The notes under the pieces are model-generated. The model had not been told where the DNA came from. It was given only the letters and a program-made list of their open reading frames with translations, and searched no databases. A program made the translations under genes and the position numbers. 64,000 nucleotides of DNA from DASYXZ01 sp035308965. Its GTDB lineage: Bacteria; Acidobacteriota; Terriglobia; UBA7540. This document shows, piece after piece, positions 56,801 to 64,000 of the stretch (position 1 is its first letter; each line of letters opens with the position of its first letter). The stretch covers positions 1 through 64,000 of the forward strand of contig DATGFN010000024.1 of NCBI GenBank assembly GCA_035308965.1. Direction: 5' to 3'.

Positions 56801-57471
56801 TGGTTTCCGACATGGGATTGCCGAGTGGAACCAACCGCACTATGCGCGTGGACCTGAATGGGAAATTTCCCACCCGCGATCATCACGTGCGCATCGTCAC
56901 CAATCTATGCGTCTATTGGGACCAGATTTTCTACTCGATGGGCGACACCGAGATTCACCATGCCGCAGGTGCCCCGGTGGAATTACCGCTCATTTCCGCC
57001 GACCTGCACTATCGCGGCTTCTCCACTCCAACCAGTGATCCCGACCACGAGAAGCCCGACACATTTGAATACGCCAAATTAATGCTCGATGCGCCCTGGA
57101 ATCCCATGCGCGGCGACTACACTCGCTACGGCGAGGTGAAAACGCTTCTCGATTCGCCCGACGACCGCGAGGTGGTGATGAGTACGGGCGATGAAATCAC
57201 CGTATCCTTTGACGGCCAAAATTTGACTGCGCTTGAACCCGGCATGAAGCGCGACTTCTTCCTTTACACGGCAGGGTATGCCAAAGACGGCGAGCCCAAC
57301 TCGGCGTTTTCCAAAGTAGTCGGGCCTCTGCCTTTCCGGGCCATGTCCAAATTTCCTTATGAGGCCCCTGAACATTTCCCCGACGATGCCGCGCACCAGG
57401 AATACCTGCGTGAATTTGAAACGCGCCCCGGACATTTGCTGATCCCGCCTATCGCGCCTGCGCTTCCTTAG
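53869..57471 (+). CDS. Large exported TPR/VCBS-repeat/ASPIC protein
   Basis: About 1200 residues. The start ATG 53869 follows GGAAG and opens a signal peptide (LILAFAFVLLLSCILHRVLGA). Next are about four TPRs (residues 55-230; YEQGKYPESVGEFQKV), then VCBS/FG-GAP repeats with calcium-type loops (DYDGDGHPDLYI, NNGDGTFSDVT recurring three times, DFNNDGYSDLLFF), an ASPIC/UnbV module (KSNMQGVGTIIELKAG, GLAKLDVVRVTWPN) and a C-terminal 400-residue region I do not recognise, with VSLWLNGWVFWTDSNASRA. The architecture suggests an extracellular or periplasmic calcium-binding propeller. Function is unknown. Confidence 0.9.
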   Translation: MTLSSGTFKPVRLILAFAFVLLLSCILHRVLGAQSSPKSPAAKSPETAKTAGKSAPLRPAAIQTLRNIGKAYYEQGKYPESVGEFQKVIATDHALATDHMDLALGLMQADKLDEALGEMTTAKQMDPKLVAIDYNLGILYKREARYPDSEAALKRVIEADPHEPSAWLNLGVVYYSENKLPDAVAAYQHIVDMGFGRGQNFYVVALFRMFAALNRMKRTAEAQKYLALHAKVNDKVPSVSVQTAALEGGRYGAILVPAAAASSPPENTLQERITFADITSKLGIKFSESNSADARMPSGASGLAQRLADPHLSPAIAVGDYDGDGHPDLYIVLPAGANHLFHNNGDGTFSDVTAKAGVAGPGTSLSATFADYDNSGHPSLFVVGYDGVTLYHNNGDGTFSDVTEKAGLKAKRNELDNCALLFDADDDGFLDLVVTSYVDMSDLSQGEKLVFPGGPQGTQSHFYRNNGDGTFSDITEASGLGSAKGRMRGAVFADFNNDGYSDLLFFRDDGPPMLFVNQGEDKFIDRTAEAGPALAQIVALDAQVADFNHDGNFDLVLWGKDTYSVLLNRGNAKFESARNLPTLKFDPKSFSFRGTVADVSGTGYPDLVAVDADGKWHLIANRGGNFVDAPLNLSPGKAEGASAAGQISGGDTLAWVAPAWLSSPGKLDLLTLTHAGKFTAYEKEGPPARWLEVKLTGSKSNMQGVGTIIELKAGNFYEKVMATGGPVNIFTGGLAKLDVVRVTWPNQIIQNSIGVATNKPIEMRESERLSSSCPFLYVWNGTRFVYYTDILGMAPLGELSPDGSWSVPNPQEFVRLPGDLHPRDGLYTFQVTDEMREADFVDQLRLIAIDHPVTEEIYSNEIATSAPVPPSLYIIRGKHAPVSAEDDAGRDLLPEILSADGQYPTGFGRNRILGLADTHSLTLDLGEFPGSAPVSLWLNGWVFWTDSNASRALMNNSKLQMVMPYLQVRDAKGNWVTVVSDMGLPSGTNRTMRVDLNGKFPTRDHHVRIVTNLCVYWDQIFYSMGDTEIHHAAGAPVELPLISADLHYRGFSTPTSDPDHEKPDTFEYAKLMLDAPWNPMRGDYTRYGEVKTLLDSPDDREVVMSTGDEITVSFDGQNLTALEPGMKRDFFLYTAGYAKDGEPNSAFSKVVGPLPFRAMSKFPYEAPEHFPDDAAHQEYLREFETRPGHLLIPPIAPALP

Positions 57472-57536
57472 ATACGGAACCTACAGGAACTCATGCCATG
57501 CGACATGCCAGGGCTCGCGCCGATATGTCTTCCTGA

Positions 57537-57639
57537 GCGAAGCGAAGGATCCTTTTCATTCCTCTTCAACAAAGCGCTTCGCCAGTTTCCTCTAAGAAAC
57601 TGAAGGGGATTCTTCGCTTCGCTCAGGATGACAGACCAG
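57537..57639. repeat. ~105-bp interspersed repeat, copy 1
   Basis: Runs from GCGAAGCGAAGGATCC to TCAGGATGACAGACCAG and contains inverted arms, CTGAGCGAAGCGAAG near the left end and CTTCGCTTCGCTCAGG near the right. A degenerate copy in the same orientation is at 58560-58667, so the two copies bracket the PIG-L gene. Confidence 0.7.
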
Positions 57640-57654
57640 GCGCGGGCACGGGGC

Positions 57655-58446
57655 CTAGGAAGGTAAGCCCTCGTGAGGGCTTTGGGCCTGGAGGATGTAT
57701 GCTTCGGCGCGCTTGAATCCGCTTTCAATCCCGCGAAACGCGGCAACGCGGTCCTGCAAATCATAGAACTTTTCGGGAGTCTGCGAGGCGTGGGCGTAGC
57801 AGGCAGCGCGTTTGCGGGGCTCGACTGCCGTGATATCCACATAATGGGTGGGAGCGAATTGAAGAGTATCTTCTCCGTTCGAGACTTCGTAATAATAAAG
57901 AGCAAACTTCTTGCCCAGGCGCAGCCAGGCGTCAAAGGAAAGAGCGGAGATGGCGCGATGGTCGCGATGCTGATCAATCGGCCATTGGGTAATAACCACA
58001 TCGGGGCGCTCGCCCTCCAGGATTTTCAGGTAATCGTCAAAATGCGCGGCATCAAGAACGGCGTGGCCGTTGAGTTGTCCGGCGTAGGCGGGGCGCGCCT
58101 TCAGAAGCTCGCATGCCTTGGCCGCCTCGGCCATCCTGATGTTGGCCGGCGCCCCGCCCTGGGCTGGCGGCCACTCACCATTGTTCAGGTACAGCAGAAC
58201 CACCGCGTGGCCGAGATCCGAGTAGCGCGCCACCGTGCCGCCGCATCCGTATTCGGGATCACCCGGATGGCCGCCGGCAACAACCACTTTCAGTTTGCGC
58301 GCTGCGGGCGCCTCCTGTGCAGATGGAGGAGCGGTGCGGGAGGCCATCACCTCGCGAGCCGCGGCCATCCCCGGCAATCCGGCGGCCAGCGCGGCGGTCA
58401 CTCGACCGGCGCGGGCCAGTGCTTGTCGACGGGTTGGAGATTTCAT
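57655..58446 (-). CDS. PIG-L family deacetylase, Tat-type signal
   Basis: A 263-residue LmbE/PIG-L protein. The N terminus has a twin-arginine-like signal (PTRRQALARAGRVTAALAAGLPG). The zinc site motif reads GGHPGDPEYGCGG (residues 58-70), then QHRDHRA supplies His160, Asp162 and His163. In MshB and LmbE the first motif is HPDD, where the first Asp is the general base; here it is Gly62, with the ligand Asp63 kept. The variant may mark a subfamily with a changed mechanism. Family members deacetylate N-acetylglucosaminyl compounds. It is bracketed by two copies of an intergenic repeat. Confidence 0.88.
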   Translation of the reverse strand: MKSPTRRQALARAGRVTAALAAGLPGMAAAREVMASRTAPPSAQEAPAARKLKVVVAGGHPGDPEYGCGGTVARYSDLGHAVVLLYLNNGEWPPAQGGAPANIRMAEAAKACELLKARPAYAGQLNGHAVLDAAHFDDYLKILEGERPDVVITQWPIDQHRDHRAISALSFDAWLRLGKKFALYYYEVSNGEDTLQFAPTHYVDITAVEPRKRAACYAHASQTPEKFYDLQDRVAAFRGIESGFKRAEAYILQAQSPHEGLPS

Positions 58447-58559
58447 GGGGTCGCTCCGAATAGTTGGAATTGAATCGTTTCGCTGGGCAGGTGAATTAAT
58501 CTAGCCCGGCCCTGTCGATGTTACTACAGCAATGGACTCAACAATCCGCGAACGCTTTG

Positions 58560-58667
58560 GCGAAGCGAACTTTTTCATTCCTTTTGAACGAAGTGCTTTG
58601 TGAGTTTCCCTTAAGCAACTGAAAAGGATCCTTCTCCCACGGCTGCGGGATCAGGATGACAGATCAG
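58560..58667. repeat. ~105-bp interspersed repeat, copy 2 (degenerate)
   Basis: Same order of blocks as 57537-57639: GCGAAGCGAA, TTTTTCATTCC, GAAGTGCTTTGTGAGTTTCC, CAACTGAAAAGGATCCTTC, TCAGGATGACAGATCAG. It diverges in the middle. Direct orientation relative to copy 1. Confidence 0.65.
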
Positions 58668-58742
58668 TCGGATTCCCGACCGCCGAGCCACCTCCCGGCT
58701 TGTAGTAAAATGAAAGATTAGAGTTCCGGCTTTAGAACCAAC

Positions 58743-60044
58743 ATGGGCGCAGACAAACCAGAAGCAATAAGTGCAACAATCATCGAGCCGATCGTGGAGC
58801 GCGGTCACGTGGCTTCCATGTTTCGGTCACTCGGCACGCGCGATTTTGCCCTCTTCTGGTCCGGGAATTTCCTTTCCAACATCGGCACCTGGATGCAGAC
58901 CATTGCCCTGGGATGGGTGATTCTGGTGATGACCAATTCCCCCTTCCTGTTGGGCCTGAATGGCTTTCTGAGTCAGATTCCATCCTTCCTGTTTGCCCTG
59001 CCGGGTGGCGCCATCGCAGACCGGCTAAGCCGCCGGCGGTTGATGCTCTGGACGCAGGCCACCATGATGCTTCTGGCCTTCGTGCTGGCGGTGTTAACCT
59101 CGCTGCATCGAATCAAAGTGGTGGAAATCCTGATAATCAGTTTCCTTGCCGGAGTGGCCTCCGCCCTAAATTATCCCGCCTACCAATCCCTGTATCCGGA
59201 CCTGGTAAAGCGCGAGGACCTGGTGAATGCGGTGGCTTTGAATTCCGCCCAGTTTAACATGTCGAGGGCGATTGGGCCCACGCTGGCGGGGTTGACGCTC
59301 GGGTCTCTCGGCGCCGCGGCCTGCTTCTACCTTAACTCGGTTAGTTTTTTGGCGTTGATTATTGCCTTGCTGATCATCGTGATTCCCCCGCGCGAGGTTC
59401 ACAAGGGACCTTCATTCTGGGCGGCAATGATGGACGGCATGCGCTACTACCATCAGAACCCGCTCTTCATTATTCTTCTCACCGTCCCCGCATTTTTAAG
59501 CTTGCTGGGGCTGCCCTTTATAGTGCTGATGCCCGTCTACGCGCGCGACTTGATCAAAGTGGGTGCTTCCGGCCTCGGTTATTTGATGGCGGGCGCGGGG
59601 TTGGGAGCGGTGGCTTCCGCCCTGGTACTGGCGGCGCGAACCAAAGCGGACGAACGCCGCGGCGGCACCATTCTGGTGAGCGCCTCAATTTTCTCGCTTG
59701 CCCTCATCCTGCTCGCGGACGCGCATCAATTCTGGTGGGCATTTGCACTGCTGGTTGTTTTGGGCGCAACCATGGTGGGCTCGCTCACGCTTACCAATAT
59801 GACTCTGCAAATGAGCAGCCCGCCGATGCTGCGCGGCCGTATCATGAGCTTGTTTTTTATGGCCATGTCGGGCCTGTTGCCGTTCGGGAGTTTGCAGGCG
59901 GGAGCGGTGGCCCAGACGCTGGGCACTCGGTTCGCCCTGACCTGGGCGGGAGGAGTTTGCCTGTTTTATTTCCTGGGGGTCCTGATTCTCCTCCCCCGCA
60001 TTCGCCGGGCAGCGGGGGCGCAGGGCGAGTTCAAGCGCAATTAA
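58743..60044 (+). CDS. MFS transporter (EntS-like exporter group)
   Basis: A 433-residue permease with about 12 membrane segments. The opening FRSLGTRDFALFWSGNFLSNIGTWMQTIAL (in parts), the loop-2 signature GGAIADRLSRRRLM, and QSLYPDLVKREDLVNAVALNS (in part) mark the MFS_3/EntS group, which contains siderophore and drug exporters. The substrate is unknown. No siderophore biosynthesis genes are nearby. The reading frame starts after a 296-bp gap that holds a repeat copy; no strong ribosome-binding site precedes the ATG. Confidence 0.9.
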   Translation: MGADKPEAISATIIEPIVERGHVASMFRSLGTRDFALFWSGNFLSNIGTWMQTIALGWVILVMTNSPFLLGLNGFLSQIPSFLFALPGGAIADRLSRRRLMLWTQATMMLLAFVLAVLTSLHRIKVVEILIISFLAGVASALNYPAYQSLYPDLVKREDLVNAVALNSAQFNMSRAIGPTLAGLTLGSLGAAACFYLNSVSFLALIIALLIIVIPPREVHKGPSFWAAMMDGMRYYHQNPLFIILLTVPAFLSLLGLPFIVLMPVYARDLIKVGASGLGYLMAGAGLGAVASALVLAARTKADERRGGTILVSASIFSLALILLADAHQFWWAFALLVVLGATMVGSLTLTNMTLQMSSPPMLRGRIMSLFFMAMSGLLPFGSLQAGAVAQTLGTRFALTWAGGVCLFYFLGVLILLPRIRRAAGAQGEFKRN

Positions 60045-60072
60045 CACAAGCTTAGCTCGCGGATGTTGCCAG

Positions 60073-60123
60073 ACCCCCTCACCCCCGCCCCCTCTTCCGC
60101 AAGGGGAGAGGGGAGAAAGAAAT
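60073..60123. repeat. C/G-rich imperfect palindromic repeat
   Basis: Unit CCCCCTCACCCCC...TCTTCCGCAAGGGGAGAGGGGAG: hairpin with GCAA loop, closely similar to 47945-47997. It follows the MFS stop by about 30 nt. The rest of the gap to 60343 holds further C/G-rich short hairpins (CCCCAGGTTCTTCCCTGG near 60241) and no gene. Confidence 0.6.
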
Positions 60124-60343
60124 CATTAAATTGCATCAACACATTTACTAGAGGTTTGATCACAATGACGTATTTACAAGAGGCGGTGCTATCAAATCTG
60201 AGAACATAACCCTCGGTCGCCACGCCGGCAGAGGGGTGGGGACCCCAGGTTCTTCCCTGGTGGGTCGCCTGGGCGAGACGGGTGAGGGGGCCTCCAAATG
60301 AGAAGGCAAAAGGCGCGCGCTAAAATGCACGGGAGCGCGGAAA

Positions 60344-61555
60344 TTATTTCTTCTTCTTGGGATCCTGAAGGCCTTCCTCAACCAATTTGGTAAAGGCTTC
60401 GGGCTCTGCCCCGACCAAGGTTCTGCCATTGATAAAGAAAGTGGGAGTGCTGTTCACATCGAGATCTTTGGCCTCTTTCATATTGGCCTCGATGGGAGGA
60501 AGAGACGCTTTGGAGTCCATGCATCCGGCGAGTTGCACTTTGTCAATGCCCGCCTGCTGGCCGATATTGAGCAACAAGTCCCGCACCGAAGATTGGTTTG
60601 CCTTGATGGCTTCAAACTCACCCTGGCGCTGGAAAATCAGAGTTCGGTAGGGCAGGTAGAGACTCGGATTCATGCGGTACGCGCACTGGTCGGCGATGGC
60701 CGCCGGCATGGCGAATTCGTGAAACTGAAGCGGAAATTCTTTGAAAACTACGCGCACTTTGTCTTTATACATGGGCAGAATGGTCTTCTCCAGGTAATCG
60801 TGCGCATGCGCGCAAGTGGGACACTCCAAGTCGGCGAACTCCACGATGGTTACCGGCGCATTTTTGGGGCCCGTTTCAGGCTGATTCTGAAGTATGAGCG
60901 TGTGCAGGGCTTTGGTGCGCGGGTCAACCGAAAGGTCGTAGATGTTTCCCAGGACCAGGAATTTGTGGTCGGACGTCACATAAGCCTCTAGGGTGGATTT
61001 CTTCCCGGCGTTATCGGCGGTAATCGTAGTCAAGAAGAAATTCGGGTACTGCGTGGTTCTGATTGTCCCTTTCGAAACCGCGATAGAGGGAGCAAGTTTG
61101 AACGCCTCCTGTACGCCGCGGGGGATGTCGTCGATGCCGCCATTGCCGAGTGGAACAAACGAGCTGGGCGAGGGTCCGTTGGCGGCCAGAAAACCCATCA
61201 CCAGGTAATGACCATCTTTAGAGACGCTGACCTCAGACGACTTCTTGGAGGTGCTGGTCTTGTGACCATCGTCCACGGAAACGATGGTATCCAGAAATTC
61301 CGGGTCGGGAGAATTGTGAAAAGGATCGAGGATCATTGCTGTAGTGCCGGGCACACCAAACTTGTCCCGGATGTACTGGATAACCTTGTCGCTGGAAGGT
61401 TCCTTTGTGGCCGTCCGGGCGCTGTGATGCGCGGCGCTCTTGGCCTGCCCCGAAATCATTCTTGATTGGGCCAGAATAAGAACCGACACGCTGCAAAGTA
61501 ATAAAAAAAATAATTTCGAACGACTACCCAAGTCTCTCACAAATTTCTTGATCAA
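60344..61555 (-). CDS. Exported DsbA-like thiol-disulfide protein with duplicated N-terminal module
   Basis: About 403 residues. TTG 61555 is favoured as the start because GGGAGAG lies 5 nt before it; the frame is open to GTG 61576 without a ribosome-binding site. After a signal peptide (FFLLLCSVSVLILAQ) come two related segments, PEFLDTIVSVDDGHKTS...SKDGHYLVMG and PNFFLTTITADNAGKKS...TSDHKFLVLGNIYDL, reminiscent of the DsbC/DsbG dimerisation domain. A thioredoxin-fold DsbA-type domain follows, with active-site CPTC in LECPTCAHAHD and cis-proline in NSTPTFFING. It probably forms or rearranges disulfides in the periplasm. The gene is not linked to dsbB- or dsbD-like genes. Confidence 0.87.
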   Translation of the reverse strand: MIKKFVRDLGSRSKLFFLLLCSVSVLILAQSRMISGQAKSAAHHSARTATKEPSSDKVIQYIRDKFGVPGTTAMILDPFHNSPDPEFLDTIVSVDDGHKTSTSKKSSEVSVSKDGHYLVMGFLAANGPSPSSFVPLGNGGIDDIPRGVQEAFKLAPSIAVSKGTIRTTQYPNFFLTTITADNAGKKSTLEAYVTSDHKFLVLGNIYDLSVDPRTKALHTLILQNQPETGPKNAPVTIVEFADLECPTCAHAHDYLEKTILPMYKDKVRVVFKEFPLQFHEFAMPAAIADQCAYRMNPSLYLPYRTLIFQRQGEFEAIKANQSSVRDLLLNIGQQAGIDKVQLAGCMDSKASLPPIEANMKEAKDLDVNSTPTFFINGRTLVGAEPEAFTKLVEEGLQDPKKKK

Positions 61556-61653
61556 TTTATCTCTCCCGTTGCCCACTCGTTAAAAATTGATTTTCTGCCC
61601 ACCTCTAATTTTAACCAACTTGCGGGGCAAAAATCAATTTCTACGAGCTCACG

Positions 61654-61740
61654 GTGATGGGTCAGTTTACGTAGAGGCGGCTTTACGCCGCCATATGGCG
61701 AGGTAAACTCGCCTCTACGAAACCAAGCTGACCCGTTACC
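61654..61740. repeat. Palindromic interspersed repeat, copy 2
   Basis: Near-identical to 36649-36735 in the central part. Here the outer arms pair well: GGGTCAG/CTGACCC and GTAGAGGCG/CGCCTCTAC, with inner GGCGGC/GCCGCC and GGCGAG/ACTCGCC. Nested symmetry over about 80 bp. Confidence 0.75.
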
Positions 61741-61743
61741 TTT

Positions 61744-61778
61744 CCGCGAGCCCGCACGGAGAGAATGCGGGCTCGCGG
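61744..61778 (-). terminator. Strong hairpin after the TonB-receptor gene
   Basis: CCGCGAGCCCGCA (61744-61756) and TGCGGGCTCGCGG (61766-61778) form a perfect 13-bp stem with a 9-nt loop, 46 nt past the receptor stop. No T tract follows on the minus strand, so it may be a non-canonical terminator or an mRNA-stabilising structure. Confidence 0.45.
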
Positions 61779-61823
61779 GATGAACCCTCTTATCCCACGA
61801 GCTCATCGCAATCGTTGTCCACG

Positions 61824-64000
61824 TCAGAAGTGGAAGCCCAGCTCCGCCGTATAAGACCGCGGCTGCACGAAATGGGTCCCGCTAAATGTTGAAAGGAAGT
61901 TGAAGAGCACGTCTTGATTGGTAATATTGATGGCCGTGAAGCGCAGGCTCCACTTGTAGTGGTCGGAGCGGAAGAGATTGTCGTCCCCTACTGCCAGATC
62001 AAACAGGTGGCGCGGCGCGACACGGGTTGGGTTGTGGTCCACATCAAATGTTCCCGGTTGGGGGAACACCAATCTTGTGGCCCCGAATCTTGATTGTCCG
62101 GCACAAATAGCCGGGCTGAGAGGATTGGTGAGCGTAGCGACATTCGAGCCGCAGAAGAGACCGACCGCCGCTTGTTGGTCCGCATCAAGAAACCCCAGTG
62201 CATCGCTGAAAGTATCCAGGTTGGGATTGCTGGCCACCAGCCCGCTGTCATAGCGCCAATTGAATCCAATCCAGGGCATGTTCTTTCGGGGCTGGTACTG
62301 AAGGTGTGTGGTCTGTTGGAATTTTTGATCGTGATCAATGCGGAAAACTTCTCCGCCGCCGACGGTGGCGCCCAGTCCGCCGGATTGGGGTGGAAAATAT
62401 CGCGCGTTAACGTGCCCCGCAACCATGAAGGCCGACAAGCCGTGATAATTGGGCATGCTGACGCGGAGGGAAATTCCGTCGAGTTTCGATTTTGACCAAG
62501 CAATTGGAAATGCGATCGGTGTCCCGCCGAAAACACTGAAATCATATCCATTGGTCGTGTGCTTCCACATATAGTCGGCGTCAATGACGAGAAACTTTCC
62601 AAACGCCTGCTCGAATCCCGCATTGAATTGTTTGCGGTGCCCCGCTTGAATGGGCGCCAGAATCGTCTGGGTGTTGGACCCATTGAAGGTGGCGTTGATC
62701 GTCGGGTCAGTGGATCCCAAGCTGGCTAGAATCAGATTCTCGTTGAATGGAGTTTCCTGGGTGTTGGCGTAGGAAACACGAATCACAGTATTGGTCCTTT
62801 TGACGTTATAAGCTGCTCCCACGCGCGGTTCCAGTTGAGAGTCGCTTGTAATTCCGCGGTAAAGGTCAGTGCGAGCGCCCAGGTTGAATGACCAGGGTCC
62901 TTTGGTGATGGTGTCCTGCAGGTAAAGCGCAATCTCCTTGACGTCGGTGTGGGCGTTGAAGGGATATAGCCCGCTTCGAGAGCCGGTGCAACCATCGTTG
63001 CCAGAGGGCGTCACCCGGGTCAAGTCGATGCAACCGAGAATGGGCAGAAACGGTGCATTCGCATTTGGATTACCAGCCGTGTTGGGTTGTAAGCCGGCGC
63101 CGGCGCACTCGCTGGGGTCGTTGAGAGTTATGTCGGGAACCGGGTTATTGTTGGCGTCCAGGCAGGGCGAGTTGGCAATCGGATCCGTGAGGCCGAAGTT
63201 GAATTTTTCCGTCAGGAACGTATGCTGGAACGTGACGCCAGCCTTGAGGTTGTGCATGCCTTTAACGTAGGACAAATCGGAACGCAAACCCGCATTCGTC
63301 AGTTTTCGATTCTGGTTGACGGTTGCGCCGGGGTCGGCAAACACATTCGCGCTTGGATAGTAATTGTACTGGTCGTGTCGAAGGAACCCGCCGAACGTAA
63401 ACAGCGTCGTGGGTCCGAACAAGTGGGTCCATACAGGCGCGATGTTAATGGTCTTGATCTGTGAGCGCTGGTCGGTCTGCCCGAGCGGGTTACCGTTGAT
63501 GGGGTCAGTGGCCCCGATATTGAGATTATCGTAGGCGTTGGGGTTCTGAAACCACGAACGAGTGTAGCCGGCGTTCACATGGATCGTGTCTTTTAGCGAT
63601 GGCTGATAGTCCACACGATCAAATATATTTTCCTGGTTGCCCCGGTCATGGAACGCTTGGAATTCGGGAGGGTCCAGGAATCGGCTGGTATTCAAGCCAC
63701 TGCCAGCGATGAAATTCCCCCACTTCGGGCCGCCAATGCCAAGAGTGAAGCCGCTTGTAGCTGTACCAAAGCTTCCGTAAGACGTGGTGATGGAGCCATG
63801 CGGTTTCGTCTGTCCGAGCGCCGACTGGGTTGTAACCTTGATGATCAAGCTGGTTTTGTCGCCAAACTCTGCCGGAGGCGCCCCCGACACTACTTCCATG
63901 GATTGAATGGACTCAACCGGTAACTGGTTCGAGAATACCTTACTTTGCTGGTCGCTGATGGGCTGGCCGTCGTAAGAGAAAGAGTTGTCGGCATGATCGC
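61824..64000 (-). CDS. TonB-dependent receptor, 5' end beyond the window
   Basis: At least 725 residues; the frame stays open through 64000, so the N terminus is missing. The first visible part is the end of the plug domain (SFSYDGQPISDQQSKVF, LPVESIQSMEVVSGAPPAEFG, TSLIIKVTTQSALG), followed by about 20 amphipathic beta strands, and the protein ends in AELGFHF with the terminal aromatic residue expected of outer-membrane barrels. The style of the barrel (long loops such as the one with DPTINATFNGS) matches the large acidobacterial TonB-receptor family with an N-terminal carboxypeptidase-regulatory domain. The ligand is unknown; plant glycans or siderophores are possibilities only. Confidence 0.92.
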   Translation of the reverse strand, partial: DHADNSFSYDGQPISDQQSKVFSNQLPVESIQSMEVVSGAPPAEFGDKTSLIIKVTTQSALGQTKPHGSITTSYGSFGTATSGFTLGIGGPKWGNFIAGSGLNTSRFLDPPEFQAFHDRGNQENIFDRVDYQPSLKDTIHVNAGYTRSWFQNPNAYDNLNIGATDPINGNPLGQTDQRSQIKTINIAPVWTHLFGPTTLFTFGGFLRHDQYNYYPSANVFADPGATVNQNRKLTNAGLRSDLSYVKGMHNLKAGVTFQHTFLTEKFNFGLTDPIANSPCLDANNNPVPDITLNDPSECAGAGLQPNTAGNPNANAPFLPILGCIDLTRVTPSGNDGCTGSRSGLYPFNAHTDVKEIALYLQDTITKGPWSFNLGARTDLYRGITSDSQLEPRVGAAYNVKRTNTVIRVSYANTQETPFNENLILASLGSTDPTINATFNGSNTQTILAPIQAGHRKQFNAGFEQAFGKFLVIDADYMWKHTTNGYDFSVFGGTPIAFPIAWSKSKLDGISLRVSMPNYHGLSAFMVAGHVNARYFPPQSGGLGATVGGGEVFRIDHDQKFQQTTHLQYQPRKNMPWIGFNWRYDSGLVASNPNLDTFSDALGFLDADQQAAVGLFCGSNVATLTNPLSPAICAGQSRFGATRLVFPQPGTFDVDHNPTRVAPRHLFDLAVGDDNLFRSDHYKWSLRFTAINITNQDVLFNFLSTFSGTHFVQPRSYTAELGFHF

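Overview
This 64 kb window looks like a piece of a chromosome from a free-living, diderm, moderately GC-rich bacterium, most likely an acidobacterium. The support is the combination of a TonB-dependent receptor, a TPR/VCBS/ASPIC secreted protein, a beta-propeller lactonase, a PQQ dehydrogenase, PEGA proteins beside a eukaryote-type kinase, DUF2339, many SGNH/CE15 esterases and a 23S rRNA gene separate from 16S. The phylum is inferred from gene content, not from a tree.

Region 1 (1-5000) is a 23S rRNA gene on the minus strand. It is interrupted after E. coli position U1931 by a 638-nt group I intron. The P, Q, R and S core elements, the guide sequence (P1 with a U.G pair at the splice site), P10 and the terminal G can all be read directly. 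The intron carries a single-motif LAGLIDADG homing endonuclease whose start overlaps R and whose stop lies in S. No 16S gene precedes the 23S gene; instead there is a promoter with an A/T-rich upstream element about 720 nt upstream, so 23S appears to be transcribed on its own.

Region 2 (5-22.5 kb) holds a PP2C/SpoIIE phosphatase, cobalamin-dependent methionine synthase (metH), a nucleotide-sugar epimerase-like protein, a PQQ dehydrogenase-lactonase pair, SthA transhydrogenase, and a two-gene redox signalling unit (cNMP-binding histidine kinase plus a response regulator fused to a thioredoxin-reductase-like flavoprotein). Two small genes here are each interrupted by one in-frame stop.

Region 3 (22.5-35 kb) has a tolC-adaptor-RND tripartite efflux operon, then a phosphohexomutase, mannose-1-phosphate guanylyltransferase and mannose-6-phosphate isomerase (GDP-mannose supply), an aspartate-type aminotransferase and coaD.

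Region 4 (35-49 kb) has two paralogous secreted SGNH esterases flanking a divergent yceI/marR pair with a palindromic operator, a CE15-like esterase, an M48 protease-TPR protein overlapping a giant DUF2339 membrane protein, an apparent fusion of a dolichol/phytol-kinase-like domain to DUF92, and a CE4 deacetylase.

Region 5 (49-64 kb) has a PEGA protein-Ser/Thr kinase-PEGA protein island, an SDR, a 1200-residue TPR/VCBS/ASPIC protein, a PIG-L deacetylase lying between two copies of a ~105-bp repeat, an MFS exporter, a DsbA-like protein with a duplicated N-terminal module, and the 3' part of a TonB-dependent receptor running off the window. Short palindromic interspersed repeats occupy many of the intergenic gaps. 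No tRNA, CRISPR array, IS element or prophage was found.
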